Shown here piece after piece: positions 26,602-36,157 of a stretch of 64,000 bases of DNA (its first letter is position 1; each line of letters begins with the position of its first letter). The notes beneath the pieces were generated by a model. That model worked only from the letters and a program-made list of their open reading frames with translations. It was not told the DNA's origin and did not search any database. A program made the position numbers and the translations under genes. This DNA is from Paraeggerthella hongkongensis (GTDB lineage Bacteria > Actinomycetota > Coriobacteriia > Coriobacteriales > Eggerthellaceae): contig NZ_QICD01000001.1 in NCBI RefSeq assembly GCF_003726035.1, positions 186,001 through 250,000 on the forward strand, in the 5' to 3' direction.

Positions 26602-27221
26602 CCGGCGGGGGATCGAGCACCAATAGGGAGCATGCCCGCGTCGCGTCCAGCTGCTCGCGTCCGGCTGCTTCGCGGCCCCGGGTTGCGGGGCAGCTTGACC
26701 GCCCGGTGTTTTTCGTGGGGTTCATGGGCGCGGGCAAAACGTCGGTGGCACGGCGCCTTGCGCGAACCTGCGGCGTCGCGTCGGTGGATATGGACACGTA
26801 CCTCGAGCGTCGGGAAGGAAAGCGCGTCAAGGAGATCTTCGCCGAATCGGGCGAGGACGGCTTCCGCGACATCGAGACCGATGTGCTTCGCGAGCTTGCT
26901 GCCAAAGACCCCCTGCTGGTTTCATGCGGCGGCGGGGTGGTGAAGCGCTCGGAGAATCGTGCCATCTTGCACGACGCAGGGTTTGTCGTGTACCTCAAGG
27001 TGACGGCCGACGAGGCGAAATCGCGCATTAGCGACACGTCCACCCGCCCGCTGTTTCAAAACATCGAGTCCGCTCGCCAAACGGCGGAGGAGCGCGTGCC
27101 CCTGTACGCTGAAGTTGCCGACATTACCATCGACACTGCTGGAAAAAGCGTTGCAGCTATCGCCCGCGAGGTGCAGGCTGCGCTCGAGAAGGAGGGCGTC
27201 TTGTGCCTGCAACGAAAGTAG
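26598..27221 (+). CDS. aroK: Shikimate kinase
   Basis: 207 residues from the ATG that overlaps the aroC stop. About 36 extra, low-complexity residues precede the kinase core, so a later start is possible, but the ATGA overlap supports this one. Walker A is GFMGAGKTS near residue 42; the shikimate site is VDMDTYLE, RDIETDVL and SCGGGVV; the lid carries STRPLFQN. It phosphorylates shikimate at the 3-hydroxyl. Its 3' end overlaps aroB by 19 bases. Confidence 0.94.
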   Translation: MTGGGSSTNREHARVASSCSRPAASRPRVAGQLDRPVFFVGFMGAGKTSVARRLARTCGVASVDMDTYLERREGKRVKEIFAESGEDGFRDIETDVLRELAAKDPLLVSCGGGVVKRSENRAILHDAGFVVYLKVTADEAKSRISDTSTRPLFQNIESARQTAEERVPLYAEVADITIDTAGKSVAAIAREVQAALEKEGVLCLQRK

Positions 27222-28315
27222 TGGTCAACCTTGCGGATGAAAACCCGTACGACGTTCGCATCGGTGCGGGGGTGCTTGCCAAGCTGGGCGCCCATGTACG
27301 GAAGCATCCGGCGCTTGAGCGCGTGGAGCGCGTGCTCGTCGTCACCGACGACAACGTGGCTCCGCTCTACCTTGTCGATGCGAAGGCTGCTCTCGCCCAA
27401 GCGGGTTTTCGCGTGAGCGACGTGACGGTTGCGGCGGGCGAGGGTTCGAAGTCCGTCGAGGTGGCCGCTGAAATCTGGGAAGCCATGGCTCAGCTGTCCT
27501 TGGGGCGCGATTGCCTGGTGGTTGCCCTTGGCGGCGGCGTGGTGGGCGATCTGGCCGGCTTCGTCGGCTCGACCTACATGCGCGGCGTGTCGGTGGTGCA
27601 GGTTCCCACGACGTTGCTCTCCATGGTGGATTCTTCTGTGGGCGGCAAGACCGGCGTCAACCTTGCGGCGGGCAAGAATCTGGTCGGCACGTTCAACCAG
27701 CCTGCGTACGTGTGCGCGGACACCGCCGTGCTGTCCACGCTCGACGATCGCGAATGGGCGTGCGGATGCGCCGAGATCGCAAAATCGGCCGTCATCGAGT
27801 CCGACGAGTTCTTTTTCTGGCTGGTCGAATCGGCGCAGGCGCTGGCTGCACGCGATCAAGCCGCGGTTGAAGAGGCTATCGCTCGATCGGTGGTGTTCAA
27901 GGCCAACGTGGTGGCTGCGGACAAGCAGGAGAGCAAGGGCGTGCGCGAGTGCTTGAACTACGGGCACACGTTGGGTCATGCCGTGGAGGCTTTAGCCGGG
28001 TACGGCACGTATTCGCACGGTGCGGCCGTGGCGGAGGGCATGCGGTTCGCCGCGCGCCTGGCGGTGGATCTAGCGGGCGCTTCTTTGGAATTCGTGCAAG
28101 CTCAAGACGATCTGCTTGACGCGTTGGGATTGCCGGCTCTTGCGTGGTCGGCCGAACCCGGCGATATGCTGGCCGCTATGAAACGGGACAAGAAAGCGCG
28201 CCATGGACAGGTTCGCTTCGTGCTTCCTCGTGACGTGGGCTCGTGGGAGCTGATGGACGTTTCCGATAACGTGATCTTGGAGCATTTGAGCGCCTGGGCG
28301 AAAAGCAAGGGGTAG
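27203..28315 (+). CDS. aroB: 3-dehydroquinate synthase
   Basis: 370 residues from GTG at 27203 with GGAGGG upstream, inside the end of aroK. The NAD site GGGVVGDLAGFVGSTYMRG near residue 110, VPTTLLSMVDSSVGGKTGVN, and metal ligands in KSAVIES (Glu), GHTLGHAVEA and YSHGAAVAEGM (His) are present. It makes 3-dehydroquinate from DAHP. Ends 3 bp before the next gene. Confidence 0.97.
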   Translation: MPATKVVVNLADENPYDVRIGAGVLAKLGAHVRKHPALERVERVLVVTDDNVAPLYLVDAKAALAQAGFRVSDVTVAAGEGSKSVEVAAEIWEAMAQLSLGRDCLVVALGGGVVGDLAGFVGSTYMRGVSVVQVPTTLLSMVDSSVGGKTGVNLAAGKNLVGTFNQPAYVCADTAVLSTLDDREWACGCAEIAKSAVIESDEFFFWLVESAQALAARDQAAVEEAIARSVVFKANVVAADKQESKGVRECLNYGHTLGHAVEALAGYGTYSHGAAVAEGMRFAARLAVDLAGASLEFVQAQDDLLDALGLPALAWSAEPGDMLAAMKRDKKARHGQVRFVLPRDVGSWELMDVSDNVILEHLSAWAKSKG

Positions 28316-28318
28316 ACC

Positions 28319-30022
28319 ATGAAGAAGATACTGGTGGTTAACGGGCCGAACCTGGATATGCTGGGGGTGCGCGAGCCGTCGGTGTACGGGCGCGATACCC
28401 TCAACGACCTGGAGCGCGAAGTGAAAGCGTACGGCAAGAAGCGCAACGTGGAGGTTGCTTGCTTCCAGTCGAACAGCGAAGGCAAGCTCATTCGCAAGAT
28501 TCACGCGGCCCGTGACGTGTACGACGGCATCGTGTACAACCCCGGTGCGCATACCCATTATTCCTACGCGCTGCGCGATGCCGTTGGCGGCATCGACGTT
28601 CCATGCGTCGAGGTGCATATCTCGGACGTGGATGCGCGCGAGCCGTTTCGCCGCGTGTCGGTGATCGCTCCCGTTTGCGTTGCTCAGGTGAAGGGTCGCG
28701 GCTTCAAAGGGTACTGCGACGCCATCGACGTGCTGCTTGAAGGCGCGTGCGAGCGTCTGGGCGAAGGGTATCAGGATCGCTGCGGTGCCGGGCAGGTGAT
28801 CGTAGGCGGCCGGATGGAGCGGGCTGCGGCTGATCAGGCTGCTTCCGACGCGGCCGCGCCGATGCAGCCAGGGGCCGCTGCGCGCCGCCTCGACCGCCTG
28901 CGCGCCGCCTGTGCCGACGAGTGCATGGGGGCGTTTCTGGTTCGCGACACGTCCAATATCGCGTGGTTGACGGCGTTCGACGGCGTTTTCGACGACGAGA
29001 GCGCCCATGCGCTGCTGGTCGATCCGCAGGCCGCGGTTCTTCATACCGATTCGCGCTACAGTGAAGCTGCCCGTGCCGCCGCTTCGCCCGAGGGCTCGAT
29101 TGTCGTGGACGCCCAGCGTGCGACGCATGCCGAGTTCGCGGTGAAATCCGTAGCTGCTTTGCAAGAGCAGGGTTGCGGCCGGGCATCGCAGGAAGGCGCG
29201 TGCGAGCAAGCGCCTCGTTTCCATCTGGGCATCGAAGATTCCCTGGCTCTCTCGAATTACCGCGCACTCGAGTCGGCGTTCGCGGGAAGCGCGGTCAAGC
29301 TGCGCGAAACGTCCAACTTCGTGTTGGGCTTGCGCGCCGTGAAGGACGCTTCCGAGATTGCCCGCATGAAGGCCGCGCAGGCCGTCACCGATGCGGCGTT
29401 TGCGCATATCGTCGGGTTCATGCGCGTGGGCATGACCGAGCGAGAGGTTCAAATCGAGCTGGAGGATTTCATGCGCCGCCGCGGTGCCGACGGCTTGGCG
29501 TTCTCGTCGATCGTCGCCGCGGGCCCGAACGGCGCCAGCCCCCACGCGATACCGGGAGCAACGCGCCTCGAGGCGGGCCAGTGCGTGGTGCTCGACTTCG
29601 GTGCCCGGGCTTACGGGTACTGCTCCGACATGACGCGCACGGTGTTCCTGGGGCAGCCGGATGCCCGCATGCGCAGCGCTTACGAGGCTATTCGCGCTGC
29701 GAACGAGCAGGTGGAGGCGCTTCTCGGGCCGGGCGTTACCGGCAAGGAGGCGCACGAGCTTGCCGAGCGCGTTTTGGCGGAAGCTGGCTTCGCTGGCAAG
29801 ATGGGTCACGGCTTGGGCCATGGCGTGGGCATCGACGTGCATGAAGAGCCCGTGCTGTCTCCCCGCAACGATCGTCCGCTCGCGGCGGGCAACGTGGTCA
29901 CGGTGGAGCCGGGCGTGTACCTGCCGGGCGAGTTCGGCATGCGTTTGGAGGATTTCGGCGTGATCACCGAATCCGGGTTCGAGGTGTTCACGTGCTCTCC
30001 GCACGATCCGGTGGTGCTCTAG
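28319..30022 (+). CDS. Fusion of type II 3-dehydroquinate dehydratase and Xaa-Pro aminopeptidase
   Basis: A single 567-residue frame encodes two enzymes. Residues 1-145 are AroQ: NGPNLDMLGVREPSVYG, YNPGAHTHYSYALRDA and VEVHISDVDAREPFRR hold the catalytic Tyr, His and Arg. A roughly 45-residue Ala-rich linker follows. Residues about 190-567 are an M24B aminopeptidase P with a creatinase-type N-domain and the metal ligands Asp (VVLDFGAR, near 427), Asp (CSDMTRT, near 438), His (GLGHGVGIDVHEEP), Glu (TVEPGVYLPG, near 528) and Glu (RLEDFGV). No internal stop or obvious second ribosome site separates them. In many Gram-positive bacteria aroQ and pepP are adjacent separate genes ahead of efp, so this looks like an in-frame fusion. 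Both active sites appear intact. Confidence 0.93.
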   Translation: MKKILVVNGPNLDMLGVREPSVYGRDTLNDLEREVKAYGKKRNVEVACFQSNSEGKLIRKIHAARDVYDGIVYNPGAHTHYSYALRDAVGGIDVPCVEVHISDVDAREPFRRVSVIAPVCVAQVKGRGFKGYCDAIDVLLEGACERLGEGYQDRCGAGQVIVGGRMERAAADQAASDAAAPMQPGAAARRLDRLRAACADECMGAFLVRDTSNIAWLTAFDGVFDDESAHALLVDPQAAVLHTDSRYSEAARAAASPEGSIVVDAQRATHAEFAVKSVAALQEQGCGRASQEGACEQAPRFHLGIEDSLALSNYRALESAFAGSAVKLRETSNFVLGLRAVKDASEIARMKAAQAVTDAAFAHIVGFMRVGMTEREVQIELEDFMRRRGADGLAFSSIVAAGPNGASPHAIPGATRLEAGQCVVLDFGARAYGYCSDMTRTVFLGQPDARMRSAYEAIRAANEQVEALLGPGVTGKEAHELAERVLAEAGFAGKMGHGLGHGVGIDVHEEPVLSPRNDRPLAAGNVVTVEPGVYLPGEFGMRLEDFGVITESGFEVFTCSPHDPVVL

Positions 30023-30101
30023 CCGGATTGTTGGAGTCGGGTACGAGCGTGCGCTTGGGCGTCGACGCAGCCTCCTGTTTTGGCGGGCCGGGCGCCAACT
30101 T

Positions 30102-30241
30102 GCCAAAACGAACGAGTTTTGCGGGTGTAAAAGGCCTTTTGAGGCGAACTTCCCTCGAGGCATTTTTTAAAATCCCAGGTCACAAGCCTGGAGGTTCGCT
30201 TTATCCTTGGTTAAGGACCAGTAAAACTCGCTCGTTTTGAC
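30102..30241. mobile_element. MITE-like 140-bp inverted-repeat element
   Basis: The ends GCCAAAACGAACGAGTTTTG and, read from the other side, GTCAAAACGAGCGAGTTTTA match at 21 of the first 25 positions. Internal sequences also pair (GCGAAC with GTTCGC; CCAGG with CCTGG), so the whole element could fold into one long stem. Its base composition is far more AT-rich than the flanks, and it has no credible gene. It sits in the 418-bp gap between the aroQ-pepP fusion and efp, upstream of the efp promoter. No transposase gene is in the window. Confidence 0.6.
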
Positions 30242-30341
30242 AGGGGAGGCGCCGTGCGAAGGCCGTGCAACGTTCCGATGCTCATGCCGGTCTCGTTGCA
30301 GCGCAACTCCTGATTTTTTTCTGACGGGAGCGATGCGCGCC

Positions 30342-30370
30342 ATGTCAAGAACGCATGCTATGAGTATAAT
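30342..30370 (+). promoter_or_regulatory. efp promoter
   Basis: A perfect TATAAT at 30365-30370 has ATGTCA (4 of 6 to consensus) 17 bases upstream at 30342-30347. It is 70 bases before the efp start codon, giving a leader of about 63 bases. Confidence 0.65.
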
Positions 30371-30440
30371 GAACCAGTTTGAACGCTGATCGGGCCCCGC
30401 GGCACGCAGCGGAGACCCGTGAACGAAAGGAATACCCAGA

Positions 30441-31001
30441 ATGGCTATCTCTACCGCCGACTTCAAGAACGGCATGTGCATCGAGTACAACGGCAAGCTG
30501 TGCACGATCGTTGAATTCCAGCACGTGAAGCCCGGCAAGGGCGGCGCCTTCGTCCGCACGAAGCTGCGCGACATCAAGACCGGACGCGTTATCGACAACA
30601 CCTTCAACGCCGGCGTCAAGGTTGAGTCCGTGCGCCTGGAGACGAAGAAGCTGCAGTACCTGTACAACGATGGTGCAGACTTCAACTTCATGGACAACGA
30701 CACGTTCGAGCAATTGGCCATCCCGGCCGAGACCGTGGGCGATGCGGCGCAGTGGCTCAAGGAAAACGACGAGGCTAGCCTGCTGTATGCCGGCGACGAG
30801 CTGATCAGCATTGAGCCGCAGATGTTCGTGGAGCTTGAAGTGGCCGAAACCGATCCCGGCTTCAAGGGCGACACCGTGCAGGGCGGCTCTAAGCCCGCTA
30901 CGCTCGAAACCGGCGCTACGGTGCAGGTTCCCATGTTCGTCGAGCCTGGCGACATCCTGCAGATCGACACGCGCGACGGCCGCTTCATTAAGCGCGTCTA
31001 A
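30441..31001 (+). CDS. efp: Elongation factor P
   Basis: 186 residues, the usual length, with GAAAGGA upstream. The three-barrel tRNA mimic is recognisable: domain I loop HVKPGKGGAFVRTK with the tip Lys 33, domain II IPAETVGDAAQWL, and the C-terminal signature (ATLETGATVQVPMFVEPGDIL then DTRDGRFIKRV). It relieves ribosome stalling at polyproline. The Lys tip inside a PGKGG loop is shared with several Gram-positive EF-Ps. No EpmA/EpmB-type modification gene is visible nearby. Confidence 0.97.
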   Translation: MAISTADFKNGMCIEYNGKLCTIVEFQHVKPGKGGAFVRTKLRDIKTGRVIDNTFNAGVKVESVRLETKKLQYLYNDGADFNFMDNDTFEQLAIPAETVGDAAQWLKENDEASLLYAGDELISIEPQMFVELEVAETDPGFKGDTVQGGSKPATLETGATVQVPMFVEPGDILQIDTRDGRFIKRV

Positions 31002-31029
31002 CCTAAGCTTGTTCTTGATTGGAAACTCC

Positions 31030-31056
31030 GAGGGGGCGCCTGCATGGGCGTCCCTT
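31030..31056. terminator. Imperfect hairpin between efp and the convergent regulator gene
   Basis: AGGGGGCGCC and GGGCGTCCCT can pair with one bulge, 29 bases after the efp stop; a short T-rich stretch (CCCTTCGTC) follows on the plus strand. Confidence 0.4.
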
Positions 31057-31090
31057 CGTCTCACCGGCGACTGTCGAAGCGTGGTGCGTG

Positions 31091-31402
31091 CTAGAGCGGC
31101 GCGTGTCCGTCAGGGGGCAGTGGGAAGTCGCGAGGGTGGTGCGCCTCAAGATCCAGAAGCTCGCTCGGACGTACGTCGAGGGCGCGGGCGATCTGGTCGA
31201 TTTCCGAAATGCGCAGATCGGCCAAGCCGTACTCGATGTCGCTGATGCGCGGATGCTTCGTTCCTATCATCTGCGCCAGGCGATCCTGCGAGAGCCGCTG
31301 CGCTTTGCGCAGGCTGCGCACGTTCTCTCCCAATTCGCAGGCGTGGCAACAGGCAAGGGGGTCCTTGCTCCTCAGGTGCTCGTGTTTCTCCAGGCGGCTC
31401 AT
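31091..31402 (-). CDS. XRE-family transcriptional regulator
   Basis: About 103 residues. A helix-turn-helix of the Cro/CI type spans NVRSLRKAQRLSQDRLAQMIG to ISDIEYGLADLRISEIDQIARALDV. An N-terminal segment with CCHAC (two closely spaced Cys plus one) precedes it. The ATG at 31402 was chosen; a TTG at 31423 would add 7 residues, and neither has a clear Shine-Dalgarno site. It faces away from the carboxylase operon, with candidate operators at its own 5' end. Target unknown. Confidence 0.75.
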   Translation of the reverse strand: MSRLEKHEHLRSKDPLACCHACELGENVRSLRKAQRLSQDRLAQMIGTKHPRISDIEYGLADLRISEIDQIARALDVRPSELLDLEAHHPRDFPLPPDGHAPL

Positions 31403-31411
31403 GGGCACAGC

Positions 31412-31451
31412 GTAATCACGCAATTACATAGTGTTGTAATCGGTTGATTAC
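31412..31451. promoter_or_regulatory. GTAATC inverted repeats at the 5' end of the XRE gene
   Basis: GTAATCGGTTGATTAC (31436-31451) is a perfect 6-base inverted repeat. A further GTAATC begins at 31412 and an AATTAC lies at 31422. The cluster overlaps the region where the regulator gene must start transcription, so autoregulation is likely. This is inference. Confidence 0.45.
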
Positions 31452-31609
31452 ATTTTGCTATTTCCCTTCGAAACAACGGCATTGTGAAAAAGGCTCGATT
31501 GACGCGCTCGTTTCGTCCTTCGAACCCTCGCGCGTCTCCTCCTGCCTTGGTATTCTGTTGCTTACCGGTGAATTTTCCTCCCGGCAGCCCGGAGGGTGTA
31601 ACCTTCTTC

Positions 31610-31615
31610 TATAAT
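31610..31615 (+). promoter_or_regulatory. -10 box of the carboxylase-nusB-dxs operon
   Basis: Perfect TATAAT, 48 bases before the ATG at 31664. No good -35 was seen, so activation by another factor is possible. A typical AAGGGGGTG ribosome site lies before the start codon. Confidence 0.5.
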
Positions 31616-31663
31616 GCTTAATTCGATCTTTGACTAACTGCAAACCGAAGGGGGTGTGAGTTC

Positions 31664-33549
<1,886 letters not shown>

Positions 33550-33550
<1 letters not shown>

Positions 33551-34902
33551 TGTTCAAGAAGATCCTCATAGCCAATCGCGGCGAGGTGGCGCTGCGCGTC
33601 ATGCGCGCCTGCAAGGAGCTGGGGGTGAAGACGGTCGCGGTCTACTCGACCGAGGACGCCGACACCTACCCCGTGCAGTACGCTGACGAAGCCGTATGCA
33701 TCGGCCCTGCTCAGGCGAACAAGAGCTACCTGGTGATGCCCAGCATCATCGCCGCTGCCAAAAACACCGGTGCCGAAGCCATCCATCCGGGCTATGGCTT
33801 CCTGGCCGAGAACGCCGATTTCGCGCGCGCTTGCGCGGACAACGACCTGGTGTTCATCGGCCCCGCAGCCGATTGCATCGAGCGCATGGGCGACAAGAGC
33901 TCTGCGCGCGAGACCATGAAGTCGTGCGGCGTGCCCACCGTTCCCGGTTCGGACGGCTGCATCGACACGGCGGCCGAGGCCAAGGCGTTCGCCGATTCCG
34001 TAGGCTATCCCGTGCTCATCAAGGCGACGGCCGGCGGCGGCGGCAAGGGCATGCGCGAGGTGCACGACCCTGCCGAGCTGGAATCCCAGTACCAGGCGGC
34101 TCGCACCGAGGCGGGAGCCGCCTTCGGCAACGACGGCGTGTACTTGGAGAAGCTCGTGCTGCGTCCGCGCCATGTCGAGGTGCAGGTGCTCGCTGACGAT
34201 TTCGGCAACCATATCGCGCTGTGCGAGCGCGACTGCTCCGTGCAGCGTCGCCATCAGAAGCTCATCGAGGAAGCGCCCTCTCCGGCGCTGACCGAGGACC
34301 TGCGTCGCGCCATGGGCGTCGCGGCCATCAAGGCCGTGCGTGCCGTGGACTACCGCAACGCCGGAACCATCGAGTTTTTGCTGGACACCGATGGCCGCTT
34401 CTACTTCATGGAGATGAACACCCGCGTGCAGGTGGAGCACCCCGTCACGGAGGAGATCACCGGCACCGATATCATCAAGGAACAGCTGCGCATTGCCGCC
34501 GGCGAGCCTATGAGCTGCGCCTCCCGCGCGCCGTTCACGCCGCAGGGGCATGCCATCGAGTTCCGCATCAACGCCGAGGATCCTGAGCACGGCTTCCGTC
34601 CGTGCCCGGGCAACGTGACGAAGTTCGAGGCTCCGTCGGGCCCTGGCGTGCGCGTGGAAAGCTACGTGCGCACGGGCTCTCGCATCTCCCCGTATTACGA
34701 TTCGCTTGTGGCCAAGCTCATCGTGCATGGGCAGGATCGCGAAGAGGCGCTCGCCCGCGGGCGTCGTGCCCTTGACGAGTTCGTCATCGAGGGCATCCAG
34801 ACCACCATTCCGTTCCATCGCCGCGTTTTGGAGAACGCTGTGTTCTGCGCGGGCGATGCGACAACCGATTTTATCGAAACCCAGATGGGAGATGTGCTAT
34901 GA
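33550..34902 (+). CDS. accC: Biotin carboxylase
   Basis: 450 residues, the normal AccC length. Biotin-carboxylase start [43 protein letters not shown]-grasp loop [11 protein letters not shown] near residue 158, [20 protein letters not shown], and [21 protein letters not shown] are all present. It carboxylates biotin on the carrier domain with ATP and bicarbonate. The start shares one base with the stop of the upstream carrier fusion (TAATG), and the ATG of the next gene overlaps its stop, so partner subunits are made together. Confidence 0.96.
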
Positions 34903-35246
34903 CGGAATTGAATCTTGATGGCATGGCGCTTGCGCCGGGCGTCGTCGAGACCATCGTGTCCATAGCCGCCAACGAGGTTGACGGCGTTGCCTCGGTCGGC
35001 CCTTCGGCAACGAGCAGCCTTCGCTCGGTGTTCGCGGGCAAGCCCTCGACGCAAGGCATCGAGGTCGCGATCGACGAAGACGACAAACTGCAGGTTTCCG
35101 TGCGTGTCGACGTGTACTACGGCTACGTGCTGCCCGATCTTGCCGCCAACTTGCGCAAGGCCATTGCTGATGCGGTGTCCAGCCAGGTGGGGGCAAGCGT
35201 GGCTTCCGTTGACGTGTACATCGACGGCATTCAGTTCGCTCGCTAA
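34899..35246 (+). CDS. Asp23/Gls24 family protein (YqhY-like)
   Basis: 115 residues, ATG overlapping the accC stop by 4 bases. The Asp23 pattern is clear: [24 protein letters not shown] near the start and [18 protein letters not shown] with [13 protein letters not shown] near the end. In B. subtilis yqhY lies in the same place after accBC and affects acetyl-CoA carboxylase activity (established knowledge), so a role in controlling the carboxylase is plausible. Confidence 0.9.
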   Translation: MTELNLDGMALAPGVVETIVSIAANEVDGVASVGPSATSSLRSVFAGKPSTQGIEVAIDEDDKLQVSVRVDVYYGYVLPDLAANLRKAIADAVSSQVGASVASVDVYIDGIQFAR

Positions 35247-35270
35247 GCAGCGGAGGTTTTAGGTACATTT

Positions 35271-35858
35271 ATGGCTGCCAAACGACATGAACGAACGCAC
35301 GCGCGTCGCGTTGCGCTGCAGGTGCTCTACACAAGCGAAATTACCGACGAGTCGCCGGCGGCTATCGCCGAAGGTGATGCGCGCTTGTCCGACGACGGGT
35401 TCTTGCCCGATTATGCGCTGTCCCTTATCAGGGGGGTGGAAGCGCATCGTTGTGCAATCGACGACCATCTGGTGGCAACGTCCGAGAACTGGTCGCTCAA
35501 TCGCATGCCCATCGTCGACCGCTCCATTCTGCGTCTTGCGACGTACGAAATGATGTACGTGGAAGACGTGCCGACTTCGGTCAGCATCAACGAAGCCGTT
35601 GAGCTGGCTAAAGACTTCGGCGGCGAAGACGAATCTCCGCGTTTCGTCAACGGTGTGCTCGGCCGCATTGCAAAGCGTCTTGACGGCGTGGAGGATGCGG
35701 TGGACGATTCCGCAGACGAGTCTGCTGAGGATGAGCCGGCCTCGGAGGCTTCCGTAGCGGCCCCCGCTGATGCGGAAGCCGCGCCGGCCCCCGTTTTCGA
35801 AGCTCCTGTCGAAGAGGCGGCGGCACCGTGCGTTGCTTCGGAGGCTTCGAATGCCTAA
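35271..35858 (+). CDS. nusB: Transcription antitermination factor NusB
   Basis: 195 residues. The NusB core (about 1-135) has HARRVALQVLYTSEI, PIVDRSILRLATYEM and SVSINEAVELAKDFGGEDESPRFVNGVLGRIA, all diagnostic. A roughly 60-residue acidic, Ala-rich C-terminal tail is added and is unlike typical NusB. NusB binds boxA with S10 for rRNA antitermination. Overlaps xseB by 8 bases. Confidence 0.94.
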   Translation: MAAKRHERTHARRVALQVLYTSEITDESPAAIAEGDARLSDDGFLPDYALSLIRGVEAHRCAIDDHLVATSENWSLNRMPIVDRSILRLATYEMMYVEDVPTSVSINEAVELAKDFGGEDESPRFVNGVLGRIAKRLDGVEDAVDDSADESAEDEPASEASVAAPADAEAAPAPVFEAPVEEAAAPCVASEASNA

Positions 35859-36138
35859 CGAAGGCTACCAGACGTTCGAGGACGTGAAATCTCGCCTTGA
35901 TCAGATCGTCGATGCGGTGAGCGATGAGTCGCTGCCGCTTGACGAAGCTCTGGCCCTGTACGAAGAAGCAGTGGGCTTGGGCTTGCGCGCAAGCGACTTG
36001 CTTGAAGAGAATATAGAGGCGCAGCGCGCGGCCGACCAGGCCGAAGGCGATGCAGCCGAAACGGCGGGAGCAGCCGCTCCCGCCGAACCTGTCGCCGATC
36101 CCTCTGACGCAAGTCCGAGCGATCCTGCTACGGCTTGA
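35851..36138 (+). CDS. xseB: Exonuclease VII small subunit
   Basis: 95 residues from ATG within the end of nusB. The XseB region is YQTFEDVKSRLDQIVDAVSDESLPLDEALALYEEAVGLGL, split here as TFEDVKSRLDQIVDAV and LPLDEALALYEEAVGLG. The remaining C-terminal third is an Ala/Glu-rich tail. It works with XseA to degrade single-stranded DNA; xseA is not in the window. In B. subtilis xseA, xseB and ispA lie between nusB and dxs, so the locus is a shortened version. Confidence 0.85.
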   Translation: MPNEGYQTFEDVKSRLDQIVDAVSDESLPLDEALALYEEAVGLGLRASDLLEENIEAQRAADQAEGDAAETAGAAAPAEPVADPSDASPSDPATA

Positions 36139-36157
36139 TGCTTGAAAGGCACGCTGC

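Noticed and set aside
28070-30163. 697-codon minus-strand frame opposite the aroQ-pepP fusion
   Set aside because: Antisense shadow with no recognisable domain.
29992-30240. 82-codon frame spanning the end of the fusion gene and the MITE-like element
   Set aside because: Most of it is the inverted-repeat element; no ribosome site and no protein-like pattern.
31500-31530. Possible tRNA T-loop (TTCGAA with flanks) on the minus strand
   Set aside because: The five-base arms do not pair and no acceptor or anticodon stem could be drawn.
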